From NCBI GenBank assembly GCA_947632605.1, contig CANRPX010000014.1, positions 1-36,595 on the forward strand: 36,595 bases of DNA. The letters are read 5' to 3'. Made by a program: the position numbers and the translations under genes. Below are positions 1 through 9,391 of this stretch, piece by piece. The notes beneath the pieces were generated by a model, which was not told the DNA's origin, ran no database searches, and saw nothing but the letters and a program-made list of their open reading frames with translations. The stretch comes from an uncultured Clostridia bacterium (GTDB lineage Bacteria > Bacillota > Clostridia > TANB77 > CAG-508). Positions within the stretch are counted from its first letter, which is position 1. Every line of letters starts with the position of its first letter.

Positions 1-108
1 AAAATTTTTGGTAGTTTTAAACTACCGCTTGGTTTCTCTTAAAGGATATTTATTGTTTACTTTTCAATGTACTTTTTTACCTGTTCACAATTCCCGTGAA
101 CGAGATTT
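1..108 (-). other. Probable rRNA operon leader, cut by the window edge
   Basis: Read on the minus strand, this stretch follows two strong promoters and contains no ORF. It holds a 6-bp hairpin (GTTCAC/GTGAAC, 83-88 and 96-101), then ACATTGAAAAGTAAACAA, which resembles the TTTGAAAA-type element seen in Firmicutes 16S leaders and 16S-23S spacers. A perfect 8-bp inverted repeat follows (GGTAGTTT/AAACTACC, 10-26). The likely reading is the leader of a 16S (less likely 23S) gene lying just beyond base 1. No mature rRNA sequence is inside the window, so the assignment is inferred from the promoters and the leader motif. Confidence 0.5.
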
Positions 109-138
109 ATTTTAACACAAATTATAGTTCCATGTCAA
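109..138 (-). promoter_or_regulatory. Promoter P2 of leftward tandem pair
   Basis: The minus strand has TTGACA (133-138), an 18-bp spacer and TAAAAT (109-114). The bases around the -10 (GTGTTAAAATAAAT) match those of P1 almost exactly, as expected for duplicated rRNA promoters. Transcription would leave the window to the left. Confidence 0.65.
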
Positions 139-206
139 CACTTTTTTTAAAATTTTTTTTAGTATTTTTATGGAACATCTTTTGTATTAAAATTATAGTT
201 ATTTTA

Positions 207-228
207 AGCTCCTCTTTTTTCGGGAGCT
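207..228 (-). other. Hairpin in the P1 transcript between the tandem promoters
   Basis: AGCTCC pairs with GGAGCT, extended by one G-U pair, around an 8-nt loop. No clean U-tract follows on either strand, so I read it as a structured part of the P1 leader rather than an intrinsic terminator. Confidence 0.4.
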
Positions 229-235
229 GTTATTT

Positions 236-264
236 ATTTTAACACTAATATGTATTAATGTCAA
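236..264 (-). promoter_or_regulatory. Promoter P1 of leftward tandem pair
   Basis: The minus strand has TTGACA (259-264), exactly 17 bp, then TAAAAT (236-241). It lies downstream of the eno terminator and so does not serve eno. With P2 about 125 bp further on, the arrangement matches tandem rRNA promoters. Confidence 0.65.
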
Positions 265-342
265 CAGATTAATAGAAAGATTTACGAAAATATTTTTATT
301 AATTTTGATTTTATTTTTATCATATATAAATAGTATAAAAAA

Positions 343-373
343 ATAAGGTGAGAATAAATTTATCTCACCTTAT
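343..373 (-). terminator. Intrinsic terminator of eno
   Basis: An 11-bp perfect stem (343-353 with 363-373, core AAGGTGAGA/TCTCACCTT) has a 9-nt loop and is followed on the minus strand by a run of Ts. It begins 15 bp after the eno stop. T-rich sequence on the other side means it could also work for rightward transcripts. Confidence 0.85.
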
Positions 374-387
374 CCTTTTTATTTTTA

Positions 388-1719
<1,332 letters not shown>

Positions 1720-1792
1720 TTATTAACACTTATATAATAAGAAGTGTCTAATATTATAATACTTTATTAGTTATTTATTCATAACCTTTTGT

Positions 1793-1821
1793 ATTCTATC
1801 ATAAGTACAAGTCAAATGCAA
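1793..1821 (-). promoter_or_regulatory. eno promoter with extended -10
   Basis: The minus strand carries TTGCAT (1816-1821), 17 bp, then TAGAAT (1793-1798) preceded by TGA, an extended -10. The predicted 5' UTR is about 90 nt and holds a small hairpin (ACACTT/AAGTGT, 1726-1747) before the ribosome binding site. The 1693-2018 gap contains this promoter and the divergent one at 1957; I see nothing else in it. Confidence 0.6.
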
Positions 1822-1956
1822 GTATTTATTAAATTCTTTTTTAAACGCTATTTCTTGCTTTATTTACCTAATTTAGTAATAAAAGTACAATCTAAATTTA
1901 AAGAATTTTTTGATGATTTTACCTTTTATTAATTTTCATTAATTTATTATTTGTTA

Positions 1957-1985
1957 TTGATACAGCATACCTTTAATGATATAAT
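1957..1985 (+). promoter_or_regulatory. Promoter of the membrane protein/RluA pair
   Basis: TTGATA (1957-1962), a 17-bp spacer and a perfect TATAAT (1980-1985) lie 33 bp before the ATG at 2019. A GGAGG (2008-2012) follows at good spacing. Confidence 0.75.
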
Positions 1986-2018
1986 ATGTAAAGTTATTTA
2001 ATTTTATGGAGGTTTACA

Positions 2019-3641
2019 ATGAAAAAATTTCTAAGCAAAATTTCCTTTTCTAGATTACTATTTTCAGTAATTTTTTCTTTTGCTTTATTTTATATGAGTA
2101 AAATAGTTTTTTTAGGAATGGTATATGATAACAATTATATTGATGTTGTATATTTTTCTGAATTTAAAGTATTAATTCTACTAATACCATTAATATATCT
2201 ATTAATGGCTTTATTAGAAAAATATTATAAAAAAATATATTCAATAATAATTGTTGAAGAAGAATATGAAAATAAAAAACATTTTTGTATAATAGCATTT
2301 ATTTTTTTGCTTCTTATATATATGGTATATTATTTAACTTTCTTTCCTGGTGGTGTTTATATTGATACTTGGACTTCACTTAAAATGCTAACTGGAGAAG
2401 AAAATTTTATTTTTACAAATCAACAACCAGTTTTATATACTTTAATGATGAATCTTGTAAAAGCATTTTTGCCTAATCTATATCTTGGATTTGGTATATT
2501 TACTTTCATACAAGTAATTATTATGATTTCATGTATAGTTTATTTTATATACTGGTTATTAAAGAAGCATGTTAATCCTATTTTAGTTACTTTTATTACA
2601 ATATTCTTTGGATTTTTTAGTTTGTATCCTCTATATAGTGTTTCTGTATGGAAAGATACTCCGTTTTCACTAGCAGTTTTCTTATATGCATTAACATTAA
2701 TTGATTTAATAATGGATTTTAAAAATAGAAATATCAAAATCTCTAATATAGTAAAATTAAATATCTTTGCATTATTATCAATGTTTCTTAGAAATAATGG
2801 TTTATATATAATAGTTGCTTCTACATTTTTATTATTTATTACATATATTCCTAACATAATAAAAAAGAATAAAGTAGAACATGTAAAATCTTTCTTTATT
2901 TCATCAGTTATAACAATTTGTGTATTTTTAATTATAGAAAACTTATATACTGTTTTTGGAATTTCAGATACTTTTTTAGTTGAAAAAGGTATAAGTATTC
3001 CTATTCAGCAAGTTGCTAGAGTTGTTGTAACAGATGGAAACATAACAGAAGAACAAATGGAATTAATTGAAAAAGTTCTTCCTAAAGAAGTAATAAAAGA
3101 AAAATATCGTGCATTACTTGTAGACCCTATAAAATGGGACAGTGCATTTAATAACGAGTACCTTGAAGAACATAAACTTGATTATTTAAAATTATGGTTT
3201 GATCTTTTTCTACAAAATCCAGATGAATATTTTAGAGCTTATTTATTACAAACTTCTGGCTTTTGGACATTTGGAGTTAGAGGTGAAGAATCCTATGCCT
3301 CTCCAATTGTTTGGGAAACTTATCAACCTAAACTAAAAAATAGAGATTTAATTTTGGAAAATTCTCACTTTTCTTTTAGCAATGACTTAGAGCCTCATTC
3401 TTATTATAGTGGTGGATTTTTCTTCTGGATTACATTTATTAGTTTATTAATTAGCTTTAGGATTTCTACTGAAAAGAAATGGTTACTTGGATATTTGCCA
3501 GCTATGCTACTTTGGGCTACTGTAATGATTTCAACACCTATGGGATCAGCTTTAAGATATGTTTATTTGCTAGTATTAGTTCTTCCTTTAAATCTTGTGT
3601 ATCCAGCAATAGCAAAAAATTTATCAGATAAAAATAATTAA
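2019..3641 (+). CDS. Large multi-pass membrane protein, DUF6020-like
   Basis: This 540-residue protein has roughly ten or more hydrophobic segments spread from residue 10 to the C-terminus. An early extracytoplasmic loop carries FFPGGVYIDTW, then a NQQPVLYTL stretch; this proline-glycine/aspartate and later proline arrangement resembles the DUF6020 membrane family and, more loosely, GT-C-type glycosyltransferases. A large soluble loop (about residues 320-410) separates the two membrane halves. No reaction can be assigned; a polyisoprenyl-linked sugar transferase is a guess from topology alone. It has its own promoter and a GGAGG site, and lies 16 bp upstream of the pseudouridine synthase, so the two are probably co-transcribed. 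Confidence 0.6.
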   Translation: MKKFLSKISFSRLLFSVIFSFALFYMSKIVFLGMVYDNNYIDVVYFSEFKVLILLIPLIYLLMALLEKYYKKIYSIIIVEEEYENKKHFCIIAFIFLLLIYMVYYLTFFPGGVYIDTWTSLKMLTGEENFIFTNQQPVLYTLMMNLVKAFLPNLYLGFGIFTFIQVIIMISCIVYFIYWLLKKHVNPILVTFITIFFGFFSLYPLYSVSVWKDTPFSLAVFLYALTLIDLIMDFKNRNIKISNIVKLNIFALLSMFLRNNGLYIIVASTFLLFITYIPNIIKKNKVEHVKSFFISSVITICVFLIIENLYTVFGISDTFLVEKGISIPIQQVARVVVTDGNITEEQMELIEKVLPKEVIKEKYRALLVDPIKWDSAFNNEYLEEHKLDYLKLWFDLFLQNPDEYFRAYLLQTSGFWTFGVRGEESYASPIVWETYQPKLKNRDLILENSHFSFSNDLEPHSYYSGGFFFWITFISLLISFRISTEKKWLLGYLPAMLLWATVMISTPMGSALRYVYLLVLVLPLNLVYPAIAKNLSDKNN

Positions 3642-3657
3642 TAAAAGAAAGTATTAT

Positions 3658-4533
3658 ATGAAAAAATTAATAGTAAATAATAAATATGATAATAAAAAAT
3701 TAATTAACTTTGTTATGGATTCTTTTCCAAATTTAAATAAAAACACTTTATTTAAAGCTTTAAGGAAAAAAGATATCAGAGTAAATAATGTCAGAATGTC
3801 ATCTGACTGTTTAATTCATAATGGAGACGAAATTACAATATATATTAAAGATGAATTCTTATTGGGAAAATCTATTAATATAGATGTAGTATATGAAGAT
3901 GATAATATTTTAGTTGTAAATAAATCAAGTAATTTATCTGTATTAGAAAATAATGAAAATACTACTAGTCTTACTTCTATTTTAAGAGAAAAATATGGAA
4001 GCAATATAGAACCTTGTCATAGAATAGATAGAAATACAAAAGGGCTTGTTTTATTTGCAAAAAATAAAACTTCTTTAGAAATTTTACTTAATAAATTTAA
4101 AAACAAAGAAATAGAAAAACATTATTTAGCAAAAGTATATGGTATACCAAGTAAAACACATGATATTTTAGAAGCTTATTTGTTTAAAGATAGTAAAAAG
4201 AGTCTAGTTTATATTTATGATGAGCCTAAAAAAAACTATTCAAAAATAATTACAGAATATAAAGTTTTGACTTCAGATAAAGTAACTAATTCAAGTATGT
4301 TAGAAATAAACTTACATACTGGTAAAACTCATCAAATCCGTGCTCATCTTGCACATATTGGATATCCTATTATAGGTGATGGTAAATATGGAATTAATTC
4401 TGTTAATAAAACATTTGGTTATAAAGAGCAATATTTATATAGTTATTTAATAAAATTTAATTTTAAAACAGATAGTGGTATTTTAAATTATTTAAAAAAT
4501 AAAGAAATCTCTTTAGATATTTCTAAAATTTAA
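3658..4533 (+). CDS. RluA-family pseudouridine synthase
   Basis: The enzyme isomerises uridine to pseudouridine in rRNA or tRNA. An S4-like RNA-binding segment occupies about residues 12-65. The catalytic motif is HRIDR (121-125), with Asp124 the expected nucleophile; the usual form is HRLDR, so Ile is a mild change. THQIRAHL near residue 225 is the second family signature. At 291 residues it has normal length. Which RNA position is modified cannot be told from sequence, because RluA, RluC and RluD types overlap. The gene starts 16 bp after the membrane protein with only a weak GAAAG site, suggesting expression from the upstream promoter. Confidence 0.88.
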   Translation: MKKLIVNNKYDNKKLINFVMDSFPNLNKNTLFKALRKKDIRVNNVRMSSDCLIHNGDEITIYIKDEFLLGKSINIDVVYEDDNILVVNKSSNLSVLENNENTTSLTSILREKYGSNIEPCHRIDRNTKGLVLFAKNKTSLEILLNKFKNKEIEKHYLAKVYGIPSKTHDILEAYLFKDSKKSLVYIYDEPKKNYSKIITEYKVLTSDKVTNSSMLEINLHTGKTHQIRAHLAHIGYPIIGDGKYGINSVNKTFGYKEQYLYSYLIKFNFKTDSGILNYLKNKEISLDISKI

Positions 4534-4546
4534 TTAATATAAAAAT

Positions 4547-4579
4547 AAAACAATATATATTAAAAATATATATTGTTTT
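4547..4579. terminator. Bidirectional terminator between convergent genes
   Basis: A 15-bp perfect AT-rich stem (4547-4561 with 4565-4579) has a 3-nt loop, with T-rich sequence on the plus side and A-rich sequence on the other. It lies between the stop of the RluA gene (plus) and the stop of the SGNH hydrolase (minus), ending directly at the latter. Confidence 0.8.
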
Positions 4580-5329
4580 TTATTTTTTCTGTAATTTTTC
4601 TAAAATGTAAGGAACTAAAACTTGATACCCTTGCTCTTTTAAATGTATCCAATCATCTTGTCTATATGTTTTTTCGGTTTCTGAAAATTTATCTGAAACA
4701 TCTATGTATTCTACATTTCTTTTTTGACATAAAATTTTTATTTGTCCATATAAGGCATCTCTTCTTTGCCTCATTTCAACTCTTCTTTCATCATTTAAAG
4801 TTATTTTATCTATTGTTTCATCATCAATTAAAAAGACTTGTAAATAATATAATTTCGTATTTGGAAATTTATTTTGAAGTTCTACTATTATTTCTTCAAA
4901 ATCACCTAGAACTGTGTTTGTATCTGTCATTTTATTTGGATCTTGTTCGACAGTTCCTATTTCTTTTTTATATTTGTCATCAATAAATCCTAATCCATAA
5001 GCTATTATGTCATTTCCACCACCATCAAAAATTATTATATCTGGATTCTCTTTTAAAGCTTTTACTTGATTTATAATTACGATATCATCTGTTCCAGTAT
5101 TGTCTGATATGGTGCTTCCTGGCTTTGCAATATTTATTAACTTTGAATTTGGTAAACTTTTTTGAAAATAATATTCAAAGCTTTTATCGTCGTTTCCATA
5201 ACCTTTCATTATAGAATCTCCAATAAAAGCTATTGTTTGTCCATCTATACTTGTATCTAAAAAATTACTTAATATTGCTATAAAAATAATTACTATAACT
5301 ACAATAATTATAATATATTTTTTTTGCAT
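4580..5329 (-). CDS. Membrane-anchored SGNH/GDSL hydrolase
   Basis: This 249-residue protein has one hydrophobic N-terminal segment (about 5-24) and no lipobox, so it is probably anchored with its catalytic domain outside. The SGNH blocks are present: FIGDSI with nucleophile Ser39, GGGND (Asn106), and DWIH with Asp226 and His229 completing the triad. Members of the family are esterases or acyl hydrolases; here the substrate could be an acetyl group on wall polymers or a lipid, but that is inferred only from the envelope genes upstream. It is the last gene of the run that starts at the PBP, 18 bp after ftsH, with a GGAG site before its ATG. Confidence 0.85.
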   Translation of the reverse strand: MQKKYIIIIVVIVIIFIAILSNFLDTSIDGQTIAFIGDSIMKGYGNDDKSFEYYFQKSLPNSKLINIAKPGSTISDNTGTDDIVIINQVKALKENPDIIIFDGGGNDIIAYGLGFIDDKYKKEIGTVEQDPNKMTDTNTVLGDFEEIIVELQNKFPNTKLYYLQVFLIDDETIDKITLNDERRVEMRQRRDALYGQIKILCQKRNVEYIDVSDKFSETEKTYRQDDWIHLKEQGYQVLVPYILEKLQKK

Positions 5330-5347
5330 TATAACTCCAATCTTTTA

Positions 5348-7180
5348 TTATTTAAAAAATTCTTCGAATTCTTCACTTGTAATTTTTTCTTTTTCTAATA
5401 ATGTGTGTGCAACTCTATCTAATATATCCATATTTTCTGAAAGTATTTTTTGAGCTGTTATATATGCATTATCTATTAAAATTTGTATTTGATTTCCTAC
5501 TTGGTCTATTACTTTATCTCCGAATATTTGTAATTCATAAGGATCATCAACTTTTAAAGAAACTGGTCCTAAAGAATCATCCATTCCATATACTGTTAGC
5601 ATATCTTTTGCAATTCCTGTTGCAACTTCTATATCATTACTAGCACCTGTTGAAATTTCATTTAAAGCAATTTTTTCTGCTGCTCTTCCTCCCATTAATG
5701 CTACCATTTTTTCTAAAAGTTCTGTTCTAGATACATAATATTTATCTTCATTTGTTTTATACATTGTGTATCCACCAGCTAAACCTCTTGGAATAATAGA
5801 AACTTCTTTTACATCTGTTTGTGTAGGTAAGAATTTACTTACTACTGCATGGCCAGCTTCATGATATGCTGTTAATTTTTTATCTTTATCAGATATTACT
5901 CTATTAGTTTTTTCAAGTCCTACAGTAATTTTCTTTACTGCATTTTCAATATCGCTATTTGTAATTTCTTTATGTTTATTTCTAGTAGCCAAAATTGCTG
6001 CTTCATTTAAAACATTAGCAAGTTCTGCACCTGTAAATCCAGCTGTATCTCCAGCTATTGATTTAAAATCAACATCATTTGCAAATTTTTTATTTTTGCT
6101 ATGAAGTTTTAAAATATTTTCTCTTCCTAATAAATCTGGAGAAGGAATTGTTATTTGTCTATCAAATCTTCCTGGTCTTAATAAGGCTTTATCTAACATT
6201 TCTGGTCTATTAGTTGCAGCTAAAACTATAACTGTTTCATCTGTATCAAAACCATCCATTTCAACTAATAATTGATTTAATGTTTGATTGTTTTCAGTTT
6301 CAGAGCCACTATTACTTGTTCTTCTAGAACCAATAGCATCAATTTCATCTATAAAAATAATACATGGTGCCATTTTTTTAGCTTTTTCAAATAATTTTCT
6401 AACTCTTGAAGCACCAAGTCCTGCAAACATTTCAATAAATTCTGAACCACTCATTGAAATAAAAGGAACTCCTGCTTCTCCTGCTATTGCTTTTGCAATT
6501 AATGTTTTACCTGTTCCTGGTTTACCATATAATAAAATTCCTTTAGGAATTTTAGCTCCCATTTCTAAATAAGCACTAGGTTTTTTTAGAAAATCTACTA
6601 TCTCAATTAATTCATCTTTTTCTTCATCTAATCCTGCTATATCACTAAACTTAACTCCTGTTGGTTTAGATCCATCTTCTCCGCCATATACTTTTCCACT
6701 ATCTCCGCCTAAGCCTTGCATTTTAAAGATCATTACTAATAAAACAATTAATAATATTGTTGGTAATAATGAAAAGATTGTGTCAGATATTCTTAATAAA
6801 GGATTAACAGGTATTTGGTTAAGCTTAATTTGTTTTCCTTCTTTATCAACTTTTTCTTGAATCCATTCCATAAAAGCCTGTATACTTGGAACTAAAACAG
6901 TTTTTTCTCTATCTTTTTCTTCGCCTTCTCCTGCTACTATTACTTTAACTGTTGCACTTCCAGTAGTCATTTCAATTTCTTCAATTTTATTTTCATTTAT
7001 TAAAGTTAATAATTCTGTAAAAGCAAGTTCTTTTTCATCTTTTCCGTTTTTTACATTAATATAATAGTATGCGACTGCACTACCTATGCACAATATCAAT
7101 AATATTATTAATATTATTGTTTTTATTACTTCGCCATTTTTTTCTTTTGAGTTGTTTTTCTCTTTTTCATTATTTTTCAT
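5348..7180 (-). CDS. ftsH: ATP-dependent zinc metalloprotease FtsH
   Basis: FtsH is a hexameric membrane AAA+ protease that extracts and degrades membrane and regulatory proteins. At 610 residues it has normal length. Order seen: charged N-terminus, first membrane segment (about 18-40), extracytoplasmic domain, second segment (about 134-153), Walker A GKPGTGKT (219-226; Lys replaces the usual second-position Pro), Walker B IIFIDEID (274-281), the pore loop MFAGLGA (251-257), and the zinc site HEAGH (440-444) with Asp516 the likely third ligand. It sits between the DUF1189-like gene and the SGNH hydrolase with gaps of about 20 bp, so all three are probably co-transcribed. Confidence 0.97.
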   Translation of the reverse strand: MKNNEKEKNNSKEKNGEVIKTIILIILLILCIGSAVAYYYINVKNGKDEKELAFTELLTLINENKIEEIEMTTGSATVKVIVAGEGEEKDREKTVLVPSIQAFMEWIQEKVDKEGKQIKLNQIPVNPLLRISDTIFSLLPTILLIVLLVMIFKMQGLGGDSGKVYGGEDGSKPTGVKFSDIAGLDEEKDELIEIVDFLKKPSAYLEMGAKIPKGILLYGKPGTGKTLIAKAIAGEAGVPFISMSGSEFIEMFAGLGASRVRKLFEKAKKMAPCIIFIDEIDAIGSRRTSNSGSETENNQTLNQLLVEMDGFDTDETVIVLAATNRPEMLDKALLRPGRFDRQITIPSPDLLGRENILKLHSKNKKFANDVDFKSIAGDTAGFTGAELANVLNEAAILATRNKHKEITNSDIENAVKKITVGLEKTNRVISDKDKKLTAYHEAGHAVVSKFLPTQTDVKEVSIIPRGLAGGYTMYKTNEDKYYVSRTELLEKMVALMGGRAAEKIALNEISTGASNDIEVATGIAKDMLTVYGMDDSLGPVSLKVDDPYELQIFGDKVIDQVGNQIQILIDNAYITAQKILSENMDILDRVAHTLLEKEKITSEEFEEFFK

Positions 7181-7201
7181 ATAAAATCCACATTCCTTCT
7201 A

Positions 7202-8242
7202 TTATATTTCAGAACCATCTGGCTCTCTATCGTTTTCTACCTTTGGTTCTTCTTCTTTTTTCTTCTCTTCATCTTCTTTTTCTTTTTTATCATCTTTTTT
7301 CTCTTGTTCTTCTTGATTTTCTTTATCTTCTTCTTGGTCCATTTCTTTTCTTACTTGTTTTTGTACTTCTATAATTTTTTGAAGTTCTTCTGTTTGTTTT
7401 ATTAAATCATATTTTATCATAAAAATTGCAGCAAAAATATATACATAAGCTATTAGTAAGTATATAACGTTAAAATATTCTATATAAAATCCTGTAAAAA
7501 TATTCACAACTTCATAAGCACATTTTAATATTATTGATAATGATAAAGAATATATAGATAATGAAAACATTGGTGATAACTTAAAGTTTATTCCACAGAA
7601 TCTTGCAGCTATCCAACCAAAAATTGCTACCACACATAATTCTAATAATATTGTAATTATATTAGAAATATATGTTACTATAACATCTACAATAAAATAC
7701 GTACCAAGTAATTGATTTATTGAATTATTATTCATAATATCATTCAAATCTGATTTATTATTAATATTTATTTGATAATTATCAGCTAAAGTTAAGTAAT
7801 TTTCTTCAATTTCAGTTTCTGCTATTTTAGAAATAAAAATAACTTTATTTTCTAATAAAATCATTCCCATAGTAGTAATGCTATTTTTATACTCTTTTAA
7901 AGTTTGCTCTGATATATTTTCATCTGTATTTGCTATTAATGCAAAATCATAGTCATAATCATAAGCTTCAACTACTTGATCAAAATGAAGTTTTCCCTCT
8001 TCATAAATAAAATCTGGTAATTCATTTTTAATGTAATTCTTCATTTTATTTGTCATATTAAAGAAATCATAAGTAGTTGCAATTGAAATTATTAATGAAA
8101 ATAGTAATATTAATATAAATAAATATTTAAAAGCAACAGAAAGTCTTTCTCCTAAAAACATTCCATAATCTTCTAATTTAAATACTGCGATTTTTAATCT
8201 TTTAAAAAATCCTATTTTTTCAGTTTTTACGTTTTCTTCCAC
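7202..8242 (-). CDS. DUF1189-like membrane protein with charged tail
   Basis: This 346-residue protein has one N-terminal membrane segment (about 38-58), an extracytoplasmic region of about 130 residues (60-190), then a cluster of three to four membrane segments (about 190-285). It ends in a cytoplasmic tail of some 55 residues made almost entirely of Lys, Glu and Asp. The layout and the loop phrase ELPDFIYEEGKLHF match the DUF1189 family, whose function is unknown. The start is GTG, and its G is the last base of the preceding alr stop codon (TAGTG). AGGAGGG inside the end of alr serves as its ribosome binding site, so translation is probably coupled. ftsH follows 21 bp later. Confidence 0.72.
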   Translation of the reverse strand: MEENVKTEKIGFFKRLKIAVFKLEDYGMFLGERLSVAFKYLFILILLFSLIISIATTYDFFNMTNKMKNYIKNELPDFIYEEGKLHFDQVVEAYDYDYDFALIANTDENISEQTLKEYKNSITTMGMILLENKVIFISKIAETEIEENYLTLADNYQININNKSDLNDIMNNNSINQLLGTYFIVDVIVTYISNIITILLELCVVAIFGWIAARFCGINFKLSPMFSLSIYSLSLSIILKCAYEVVNIFTGFYIEYFNVIYLLIAYVYIFAAIFMIKYDLIKQTEELQKIIEVQKQVRKEMDQEEDKENQEEQEKKDDKKEKEDEEKKKEEEPKVENDREPDGSEI

Positions 8243-9327
8243 TATATATATTCCCTCCTAATATTCTCACTTGTTTGTAATGGTGTTATAGGTAATTCTA
8301 CTTCATCACCTATATTAATATTATTACTATTTGTTATATCTATAACTGCATGATACATTCCTAATCTTCCAATTACTCTATAATTTTCATTATTTATTTT
8401 TACTTTTATGCTGTTATCTTTAAAAACTTTTTTGATTTCCATACATATTGAAATTAAGTTATTTTTTAAAGAAAAATCATCTCGTAATTTATTTTTGTTT
8501 AATCCATCCATATATCCTACTGGTATTATTGCTATTTTAGTATCTTTTTTTGTTTTATAAGTATTTCCATAACTAATATTATAATCTTTTGGTAGATTTT
8601 TTATCTCTATAATAGATGTTTTAAATTTACCAATTTTAATTAGTCCATCTACATTTATCAATGTTCTTCCTTGAAATACTGAACCAATTCTAATTGCATC
8701 TAACCACATTTCTGGATATTTTAAAAATGCAGTAGATGCAGAGGTATGAAGCATTCCTAAGTTATATCCTTTTTCTTCTAGATTTTTAACTAAACTTAAA
8801 AATCTATTAAATTGTAATCTTGTCCACTTCTTATCTTCTGGTTTTGAAAAATGAGTGTATGTTCCTTCTATAAAAATACTATCATCTTTTAAAATCTCTA
8901 ATATTGAATTTATGTCATTATACAAGAATCCATACCTTCCAAAGCCTGTATCAATTTGAAGGTGAATCTTTATTTTTTCTTGAGAATTTGATACCTCTTT
9001 TAGTAATTTATATTGTTCTAAACTGCCAACCGATAAAGTTATATCATTTTCAAGTAATAATTGCAATTCTTTTTTATCTATAATTGGTGAAAGCATTAAT
9101 ATTTTAGTCTTTATATCAGCTTTCCTTAAAGCTATTGCTTCATCAAAATTTGCTACAGCTAAAAAATCAATTCCGTTTTCTATTAAAAATTTAGAATATT
9201 CAATTAAGCCAAGCCCCATTCCATTTGCTTTAACTACTGCAATTATTTTTGTTTTTTTATTTAATTTAGATTTTACAATATCAATATTATTTTTAAGATC
9301 ATTCTTATTTATTTCTAATTTTTTCAT
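8242..9327 (-). CDS. alr: Alanine racemase, divergent active-site motifs
   Basis: A fold-type III PLP enzyme that interconverts L- and D-alanine for peptidoglycan. PLP would bind Lys33 in VVKANGMGLG; the usual form is VKANAYGHG, so the Tyr and His positions are changed. DTGFGRYGF holds the conserved Arg region, and SYGNTY supplies the expected catalytic Tyr on the C-terminal domain. GRLGMYHAV replaces the usual GRxxMDQ, losing the Asp. Length (361) and domain order (barrel then beta domain) are normal. The changes leave room for another amino acid substrate, but alanine racemase is the best call. It follows the FemABX gene by 64 bp and overlaps the next gene by one base. Confidence 0.87.
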   Translation of the reverse strand: MKKLEINKNDLKNNIDIVKSKLNKKTKIIAVVKANGMGLGLIEYSKFLIENGIDFLAVANFDEAIALRKADIKTKILMLSPIIDKKELQLLLENDITLSVGSLEQYKLLKEVSNSQEKIKIHLQIDTGFGRYGFLYNDINSILEILKDDSIFIEGTYTHFSKPEDKKWTRLQFNRFLSLVKNLEEKGYNLGMLHTSASTAFLKYPEMWLDAIRIGSVFQGRTLINVDGLIKIGKFKTSIIEIKNLPKDYNISYGNTYKTKKDTKIAIIPVGYMDGLNKNKLRDDFSLKNNLISICMEIKKVFKDNSIKVKINNENYRVIGRLGMYHAVIDITNSNNINIGDEVELPITPLQTSENIRREYI

Positions 9328-9391
9328 ATATCCTCACATTATAGCTTTATACTATAATTATTTTATTTAAAAAAACTTAAAAAACAATTAA

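Noticed and set aside
10..26. Perfect inverted repeat near base 1 read as a terminator
   Set aside because: It is not followed by Ts on either strand and lies in a presumed rRNA leader, where processing stems are expected.
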